Below, piece by piece: positions 59,024-64,000 of a stretch of DNA of 64,000 nt. The translations under genes were made by a program, and so were the position numbers. Position 1 is the first letter of the stretch. Each line of letters opens with the position of its first letter. The notes under the pieces were generated by a model, which worked only from the letters and a program-made list of their open reading frames with translations, had not been told where the DNA came from and searched no databases. Source of the DNA: Stutzerimonas stutzeri. Its GTDB lineage: Bacteria > Pseudomonadota > Gammaproteobacteria > Pseudomonadales > Pseudomonadaceae. Location of the stretch: contig NZ_CP046902.1 in the NCBI RefSeq assembly GCF_009789555.1, positions 3,922,001-3,986,000 on the forward strand, in the 5' to 3' direction.

Positions 59024-59063
59024 CAAACAAAAGCCGCACTGCCCGTTCAAGGCAGTGCGGCTT
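59024..59063 (-). terminator. Terminator after acpP
   Basis: AAGCCGCACTGCC pairs with GGCAGTGCGGCTT (59031-59043 with 59051-59063), loop of seven bases, followed in the minus direction by TTTGTTTGAG. It gives a short acpP mRNA separate from fabF. Confidence 0.8.
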
Positions 59064-59087
59064 ACTGGTTCGAAGCAGGATTACAAC

Positions 59088-59324
59088 TTACTGCGCGTGC
59101 GCGTTGATGTAATCGATCGCTTCCTGAACAGTGGTGATCTTCTCGGCTTGCTCGTCCGGGATTTCGGTCTCGAATTCCTCTTCCAGAGCCATCACCAGCT
59201 CAACGGTGTCAAGGGAGTCGGCACCCAGGTCTTCGACGAAGGAAGCGCTGTTGGTGACTTCCTCTTCTTTGACGCCAAGTTGCTCGGCAACGATTTTCTT
59301 GACGCGTTCTTCGATGGTGCTCAT
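59088..59324 (-). CDS. acpP: Acyl carrier protein
   Basis: 78 residues, strongly acidic. The phosphopantetheine attachment is Ser37 in [15 protein letters not shown]. It carries acyl intermediates for FabD, FabG, FabF and others in the cytoplasm. Own promoter and terminator are visible, fitting its high and separate expression. Confidence 0.98.
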
Positions 59325-59374
59325 ACCTTGTTTTCACTCCTATGGAAAAATCAGGCAGCTGGTCTGCGCGGTAG

Positions 59375-59402
59375 TGTATAGAAAGCGTTTTCCGCATTTC
59401 AA
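59375..59402 (-). promoter_or_regulatory. Promoter of acpP
   Basis: On the minus strand TTGAAA (59397-59402), 16 bp, TATACA (59375-59380), about 45 bases before the acpP ATG. A hairpin GAAAGCAGG/CCTGCTTTC (59406-59414 with 59425-59433) lies just upstream and could separate fabG transcripts. Confidence 0.6.
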
Positions 59403-59515
59403 GCTGAAAGCAGGCAAGCATGAACCTGCTTTCAACCATCTGTCTATAAACGAACCGCAGTTTTATAACGAAACTAATCAGCCGTTATGACTGCATACAT
59501 GCGTTGGGCGTCACA

Positions 59516-60259
59516 TTAGCTCATGTACATACCGCCGTTCACCGGAACCGTGGCTCCAGTGACATAGGCGGCGCCGTCAGAAGCCAGGAAAGCGACGACC
59601 TTGGCAATCTCTTCCGCCTGACCAAGACGACCCAACGGGATCTGTCCCAGCAAAGCGTCACGCTGAGCCTCTGGCAGCTCACGCGTCATGTCTGTATCGA
59701 TGAAGCCCGGCGCCACGGCGTTGACTGTAATACCGCGCGAGCCGACTTCACGGGCCAGCGCACGGCTGAACCCCTCGAGTCCGGCCTTGGCTGCGGCGTA
59801 GTTTACCTGCCCAGCGTTACCCATGGCACCTACCACGGAACCGATACTGATAATTCGTCCCCAACGGGCCTTGGTCATGCCACGCAGGACGCCCTTGGTC
59901 AGGCGGTACAGGCTGCTGAGATTGGTGTTGATGACATCATGCCATTCATCGTCTTTCATCCGCAGCATCAGATTGTCGCGAGTGATGCCCGCATTGTTCA
60001 CCAGGATAGCCGGCTGGCCGAGGTGTTGCTGGATGTGTTCCAGCGTGGTGGCCACGGATTCGTCACTGGTGACATCCAGTACAAGCCCGGCGCCTTCAAT
60101 ACCGTTTTCCTTGAGCGTCTCGGCGATGCGCTCGGCACCCGAGGAGGACGTGGCCGTGCCAATCACGATAGCGCCCTGACGACCAAGCTCCAGCGCGATG
60201 GCCTGACCGATACCTCGGCTTGCGCCTGTTACCAGGGCAACCTTGCCTTGCAGATTCAT
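59516..60259 (-). CDS. fabG: 3-oxoacyl-ACP reductase
   Basis: 247-residue SDR enzyme. VTGASRGIGQAIALELGR binds NADPH, and the Ser-Tyr-Lys triad is in SIGSVVGAMGNAGQVNYAAA followed by KAGLEG. It reduces beta-ketoacyl-ACP. The start MNLQGKVALV at 60259 with AAGGAGAAACGT was chosen. It is 14 bp downstream of fabD. Confidence 0.97.
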   Translation of the reverse strand: MNLQGKVALVTGASRGIGQAIALELGRQGAIVIGTATSSSGAERIAETLKENGIEGAGLVLDVTSDESVATTLEHIQQHLGQPAILVNNAGITRDNLMLRMKDDEWHDVINTNLSSLYRLTKGVLRGMTKARWGRIISIGSVVGAMGNAGQVNYAAAKAGLEGFSRALAREVGSRGITVNAVAPGFIDTDMTRELPEAQRDALLGQIPLGRLGQAEEIAKVVAFLASDGAAYVTGATVPVNGGMYMS

Positions 60260-60273
60260 ACGTTTCTCCTTGT

Positions 60274-61212
60274 TCAGGCCAATGCGCCACGAGTGGCGGC
60301 AAAGGCTTCTGGGGTGTCCAGATTGTAGGTGTTGATGCCCTTGACGCAGCGCTTGTTGAGACCGGACAGCACCTTGCCCGGACCGCATTCGACCAAATCG
60401 GTCACGCCCTGGGCATTCAACGCGACAATGGTCTCGACCCAGCGAACCGGGCTGTAGAGCTGAGCCAGGAGATCATGCTTGAGCGTATCGAGGTCCGATA
60501 CGATCGCCGCACTGACATTCTGGACCAACGGAATCCCAGGCGCCTGCCACGCGGCCGCCGTGACGGAGTCCGCGAAGCGCTCGGCCGCCGGGCGCATCAG
60601 CGCACAATGTGACGGCACGCTGACGGGCAGCGGCATCGCGCGCTTGGCGCCCTTGGCCTTGCAGACCTCGATGGCTCGCGCCACGGCGGCGGCGCTACCG
60701 GCGATCACGACCTGGCCAGGCGCATTGAAATTGACGGCGCTGACGACTTCGCCCTGCGCCGCTTCGTCACAGGCCGCCAGCACATCGGCATCGTCCAGAC
60801 CAAGGATCGCCGCCATACCGCCAGTACCAGCCGGAACGGCTTGCTGCATGAGCTGGCCCCGCAACTCAACCAACTTCACGGCGTCAGCGAACGGGAGGCT
60901 GCCCGCTGCAACCAGCGCAGAATACTCACCCAGACTGTGACCTGCGACGAAGGCTGGTTGTGCCCCACCCTCGGCCGACCACAGACGCCAGAGTGCAATC
61001 GAGGCGGTGAGGATGGCAGGCTGGGTCTTGTCGGTCTGATTCAGTTGCTCCTCGGGGCCCTGCTGGGAGAGTGCCCAGAGGTCGTAGCCGAGCACGGACG
61101 ATGCTTCAGCGAAGGTATCGATCACCAGGGAATGCTGGGCGCCATGCTCGGCAAGCATGCCAAGGGCCTGGGAGCCCTGCCCCGGAAAGACGAATGCAAG
61201 TGATGCGGACAT
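60274..61212 (-). CDS. fabD: Malonyl-CoA:ACP transacylase
   Basis: 312 residues. VFPGQGSQALGML is the substrate motif, the catalytic Ser is in VAGHSLGEYSALVAAG and His in VPSHCALMRPAAER. It loads malonyl groups onto ACP. It follows plsX by 60 bp and precedes fabG, the standard plsX-fabD-fabG-acpP order (fabH is absent from the window). Confidence 0.97.
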   Translation of the reverse strand: MSASLAFVFPGQGSQALGMLAEHGAQHSLVIDTFAEASSVLGYDLWALSQQGPEEQLNQTDKTQPAILTASIALWRLWSAEGGAQPAFVAGHSLGEYSALVAAGSLPFADAVKLVELRGQLMQQAVPAGTGGMAAILGLDDADVLAACDEAAQGEVVSAVNFNAPGQVVIAGSAAAVARAIEVCKAKGAKRAMPLPVSVPSHCALMRPAAERFADSVTAAAWQAPGIPLVQNVSAAIVSDLDTLKHDLLAQLYSPVRWVETIVALNAQGVTDLVECGPGKVLSGLNKRCVKGINTYNLDTPEAFAATRGALA

Positions 61213-61272
61213 GAAACGGCTCTCTTGTGGTTGTTCGTCAGAAAGAATACGCCACGAGGACGCACCGAATTG

Positions 61273-62343
61273 TCAGTTGGATGACGACCCGCCGGTGGTG
61301 GTCACATCACCGGCGCCGTCTTGCGACCGATTGGTCACGAGTAGCTGCTCGAGGCGGCTATGCAGCAGCTCCGGCAGATTGCGCTCCACGTCATGAGCTG
61401 CGCGCAGGATAGCCGATCGGAAACCCTCGGAACCTGCACTGCCGTGACTTTTCACGACAATACCCTGGAGCCCGAGAAAGCTCGCGCCATTGTATTGCGC
61501 AGGCCTCAGATCGCTGCGCAGCTGCCGCAATAATGGCAGGGCCAGCGCGCCCACGAGGCGCGAAACCAGTGACCGGCGAAAAAGAGCCTCGACGCGCAAG
61601 CCGACCATATGCGCCAAACCTTCACTGGACTTGAGCAGGATATTGCCGACGAAGCCATCGCACACCGCCACATCCGTCTCACCGCGAAACAGCCCGTCGC
61701 CCTCGACGAAGCCGCAGTAGTTGATGTCGCCTGCCTGCTGCAGAAGCGCGGCAGCCGCCTTGACCTGCTGGTTTCCCTTGATGTCTTCGGTGCCGACATT
61801 GAGCAACGAGACGCGCGGCTGCTCGATACCGAGGCTCTGCGCTGCAACGGACCCCATCACCGCGAACTGGTAGAGCTGTTCGGCCGTACAATCCACGTTT
61901 GCGCCAAGATCAAGCAGCAGGCACGCACCATCGAGCGTAGGGATAGCCGTGGTCATGGCCGGCCGGTCGACCCCCGGCAACGTCTTCAGTACATGGCGGG
62001 CAAGCGCCATCAAGGCGCCCGTATTGCCAGCGCTGACGCATGCCTGGGCCTGACCGTCGCGCACCAATTCCAGGGCGACGCGCATGGAGGAGCGCGGCTT
62101 GCCACGCAAGGCCTGCGTCGGACGCTCATCCATCCCGATCACTTCATCGGCATCGACAATCGTCAGGCGAGCGCGATCCACAACCCGGTGGCGGGCAATG
62201 ATTTCTTCGAGAACAGAGGATTGGCCAACCAGGGCCAGATGCAGCGAGGGGACTTCAGCCAGACAGTGGAGACTGGCCGGAACAATGCAGTGGGGACCGA
62301 AATCCCCACCCATTGCATCGATCGCTATGATCGGAGCAGACAA
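61273..62343 (-). CDS. plsX: Phosphate acyltransferase PlsX
   Basis: 356 residues. IIAIDAMGGDFGPHCIVPAS opens the fold, TLDGACLLLDLGANVDCTAE and GFVEGDGLFRGETDVAVCDG are family segments. It makes acyl-phosphate from acyl-ACP for PlsY in phospholipid synthesis. The start is TTG (62341-62343): an in-frame TAA lies two codons before and no ATG occurs until DAMGG. It is 3 bp after rpmF. Confidence 0.95.
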   Translation of the reverse strand: MSAPIIAIDAMGGDFGPHCIVPASLHCLAEVPSLHLALVGQSSVLEEIIARHRVVDRARLTIVDADEVIGMDERPTQALRGKPRSSMRVALELVRDGQAQACVSAGNTGALMALARHVLKTLPGVDRPAMTTAIPTLDGACLLLDLGANVDCTAEQLYQFAVMGSVAAQSLGIEQPRVSLLNVGTEDIKGNQQVKAAAALLQQAGDINYCGFVEGDGLFRGETDVAVCDGFVGNILLKSSEGLAHMVGLRVEALFRRSLVSRLVGALALPLLRQLRSDLRPAQYNGASFLGLQGIVVKSHGSAGSEGFRSAILRAAHDVERNLPELLHSRLEQLLVTNRSQDGAGDVTTTGGSSSN

Positions 62344-62346
62344 GAT

Positions 62347-62529
62347 TTACTCGTCAGCGCCCTTGTCGATCACTTTACGACCACGGTAGAAACCTTCCGG
62401 GGAAACGTGGTGGCGCAGGTGTACTTCGCCAGTGCTCTTTTCCACGGACAGGGCGTTCGGCTCGAGCGCGTCGTGCGAACGACGCATGTCACGGGCGGAA
62501 CGGGATTTTTTGTTCTGCTGAACAGCCAT
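62347..62529 (-). CDS. rpmF: 50S ribosomal protein L32
   Basis: 60 residues starting MAVQQNKKSRSARDMRRSHD, the bL32 N-terminus. It lacks the zinc Cys pairs, as is usual in pseudomonads. Located between yceD and plsX as in E. coli and relatives; a GGAGTTGAT ribosome site precedes it. Confidence 0.98.
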   Translation of the reverse strand: MAVQQNKKSRSARDMRRSHDALEPNALSVEKSTGEVHLRHHVSPEGFYRGRKVIDKGADE

Positions 62530-62541
62530 TGGGATCAACTC

Positions 62542-63069
62542 CTAAACGTTTGGGTCACGCTTTAACTGAGCCAGTACGCTGAACGGGTTGGACCGCGATA
62601 CCTCGTCCTCATTCGGCTCGGGCTCATCAGGCCCAGCCGGCGGCTGGCAAACTTCTTGGTCATGGAGTGGAACAATCGGAAGAGCGAGCAGAAGCTCCTC
62701 TTCAACCAGCGCCAGCAGATCCAGAGGATCCTCTCCCACTTCCAGCACGTCGTAGCCCTTGGGCAGGTGCTGGCTGCTCGACCCTTCATTCACCACGGCA
62801 TAATCGCATGCGCTGTGAATAGGCAGAACAACCGGCTCCAGACAACGCTGGCAAATCATCGTGACCTCAACGTCCAGCTCGCTATGGATAACCAGAGTCC
62901 GCTGCTCGTCGCGCCCAAAGTCGAAACTGGCGCGCACCACACCCTTGTCGTCCTCAAGAGGATCGACGAGCCGCTTCAGCTCGGACAGTTGCAGCTCACC
63001 CTTCAGGGTGGCCGCTCGGTCTGCGAGCTTGCGCGGGTCAACGTGCGGAGGTATTGGTCCTTTCAACAT
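62542..63069 (-). CDS. yceD: YceD/DUF177 protein involved in 23S rRNA accumulation
   Basis: 175 residues. ELDVEVTMICQRCLEPVVLP contains the CxxC typical of DUF177. The protein is linked to 23S rRNA accumulation in plants and bacteria and is coexpressed with L32. No ribosome site precedes the ATG; the promoter lies 9 bases upstream, so translation may be leaderless. It opens the yceD-rpmF-plsX-fabD-fabG run. Confidence 0.92.
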   Translation of the reverse strand: MLKGPIPPHVDPRKLADRAATLKGELQLSELKRLVDPLEDDKGVVRASFDFGRDEQRTLVIHSELDVEVTMICQRCLEPVVLPIHSACDYAVVNEGSSSQHLPKGYDVLEVGEDPLDLLALVEEELLLALPIVPLHDQEVCQPPAGPDEPEPNEDEVSRSNPFSVLAQLKRDPNV

Positions 63070-63078
63070 AAGCGCGGC

Positions 63079-63107
63079 ATTCTAGGGATGCGCCCCTCGA
63101 CTGTCAA
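63079..63107 (-). promoter_or_regulatory. Consensus-like promoter of yceD-rpmF-plsX
   Basis: On the minus strand TTGACA (63102-63107), 17 bp, TAGAAT (63079-63084): a perfect -35, optimal spacing and a near-perfect -10. Only nine bases (GCCGCGCTT) separate the -10 from the yceD ATG, so the mRNA would begin at or within about three bases of the start codon. Confidence 0.8.
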
Positions 63108-63173
63108 AGGAATTCACCCGCACAATCGAGCTCGGCCGACCAGTGATCGAGCCCCTATATAAAAGGAAGGAAA

Positions 63174-63752
63174 ATGCGCCGCCTGCTTCTCGCATCCAGC
63201 TCCCCGTATCGACGCGAACTGCTCTCGCGACTGCGCCTGACATTTGATTGCAGCGCCCCGCAAATAGATGAAACCGCACAGGCAAACGAGCCCCCGGAAC
63301 AACTGGTACGCCGACTCGCCAGCGAAAAGGCTCGGGCACTGGCGTCAACTCACCCGGACCACCTGATCATCGGTTCTGACCAGGTCGCGGTGCTCGGGCA
63401 ACGCATCCTGGGTAAACCTCACACCTTCGACCGGGCGAAGCAGCAATTGCGCGCCTGCAGCGGCAACAGTGTGAGCTTTCTAACCGGACTGGCACTGCTG
63501 GACAGCCGCGCCAGCACGATCGAGATCGACTGCGTCAGCTTCACCGTGCATTTCCGGTCGCTGGACGACCGCCAGATCGAGCGCTACCTGCATACTGAAC
63601 AGCCATACGATTGCGCCGGCAGCTTCAAGGCCGAAGGCCTGGGGATCAGCCTGTTCCGCGCGACCGAAGGATCAGACGTCACCAGCCTGATCGGATTGCC
63701 ACTGATCCGGCTGGTCGACATGCTGAACAACGCAGGGATCGAAGTACCCTGA
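63174..63752 (+). CDS. Maf-family nucleotide pyrophosphatase (YceF type)
   Basis: 192 residues. LLLASSSPYRRELLSRLRL is the Maf signature, IGSDQVAVLGQRILGKP and FKAEGLGISLFRATEGSDVT follow. The YceF subgroup hydrolyses 7-methyl-GTP and related modified nucleotides. Ribosome site AAGGAAGG before ATG. It is divergent from yceD, 104 bp apart, and convergent with sppA. Confidence 0.93.
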   Translation: MRRLLLASSSPYRRELLSRLRLTFDCSAPQIDETAQANEPPEQLVRRLASEKARALASTHPDHLIIGSDQVAVLGQRILGKPHTFDRAKQQLRACSGNSVSFLTGLALLDSRASTIEIDCVSFTVHFRSLDDRQIERYLHTEQPYDCAGSFKAEGLGISLFRATEGSDVTSLIGLPLIRLVDMLNNAGIEVP

Positions 63753-63769
63753 GCGCCACAAAGACCCCG

Positions 63770-64000
63770 CTAGCGCAACTGCGGCCCCTGGTAGCCCATC
63801 CACATTGCCAGCTGCGATGCGATGCTGGCACCGAGTTTCTTGGTGAATCGATCCAGGGGCGAGTCCTTGACGGTGAAATCCATCAGCTCTTGCTCACCGA
63901 TCACTTCACGCGCCACGTAGCTTGTACTGCCGAGGCCATCGATCAGACCAAGCTCGAGCGCCTGCTCGCCGGACCAGATGAGCCCCGAGAACAGCTCGGG
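63770..64000 (-). CDS. sppA: Signal peptide peptidase SppA, C-terminal part
   Basis: 76 C-terminal codons are present; the 5' part is outside the window. WSGEQALELGLIDGLGSTSY matches the S49 peptidase end, and the protein finishes MWMGYQGPQLR followed by TAG. SppA degrades cleaved signal peptides in the inner membrane. It lies next to maf, rpmF and yceD as in related species. The call rests on the short C-terminal match. Confidence 0.8.
   Translation of the reverse strand, partial: PELFSGLIWSGEQALELGLIDGLGSTSYVAREVIGEQELMDFTVKDSPLDRFTKKLGASIASQLAMWMGYQGPQLR

Noticed and set aside
63156..63161. TATATA as the maf -10
   Set aside because: The start of transcription would fall inside the ribosome site, and no -35 is found at the proper distance.

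Overview
The window is core chromosome of a gammaproteobacterium of the family Pseudomonadaceae. The gene content, protein sequences and local gene orders (tol-pal-queE-queC, plsX-fabD-fabG-acpP-fabF-pabC-mltG-tmk-holB-pilZ-tatD, an OprD porin beside a HIT protein and slyX) resemble Pseudomonas. The high GC content and the mixture of blocks suggest the Stutzerimonas/P. stutzeri group; that is an inference from memory, not from a search. I see no insertion sequence, prophage, CRISPR array, integrase or toxin-antitoxin island, so the window holds no obvious dedicated accessory system.

Layout. 1-7600: purC (partial), bamC, dapA, gcvR, a bcp-type peroxiredoxin, an AI-2E-family permease, a TusA-like protein, a BepA-like M48 protease and nadA. 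7800-9600: a CoA-transferase and tRNA-Lys(TTT). 9600-21530, all on the minus strand: aspS, yebC, ruvC-ruvA-ruvB, ybgC-tolQ-tolR-tolA-tolB-pal-cpoB, then queE-queC. 21900-38900: dps, a membrane-anchored cold-shock-domain protein, slyX/HIT, oprD, proS, a lipoprotein, a lytic transglycosylase, a TlpA-like lipoprotein, YihY, arsC-wrbA-DUF2069, hda with a second AI-2E permease, DUF2066, purM-purN and two envelope proteins. 38960-47800: lysine biosynthesis genes dapC, dapD and dapE interleaved with small thioredoxin-fold proteins and the csdA-csdE/tcdA sulfur set, then rlmA and an unrecognised gene. 47870-53650: DUF1285, DUF4823, a divergent TetR/class-V-aminotransferase pair, an aromatic amino acid permease and tatD. 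53780-63070, minus strand: the fatty acid synthesis cluster yceD-rpmF-plsX-fabD-fabG-acpP-fabF with pabC-mltG-tmk-holB-pilZ downstream. The right edge holds maf and the end of sppA.

How the genes work together. Lysine/diaminopimelate synthesis (dapA, dapC, dapD, dapE), envelope assembly and division (BamC, Tol-Pal-CpoB, MltG, SLT transglycosylase, BepA-like protease), type II fatty acid and phospholipid initiation, purine synthesis (purC, purM, purN), Holliday junction repair and queuosine precursor synthesis are all represented. The most interesting signals are regulatory: a good LexA box at ruvC, a promoter so close to yceD that its mRNA is probably leaderless, a chain of GTG starts overlapping stop codons from fabF to tmk, a candidate TetR operator, and a three-hairpin structure ending in a strong terminator at 51121-51265 that could be an undescribed small RNA.
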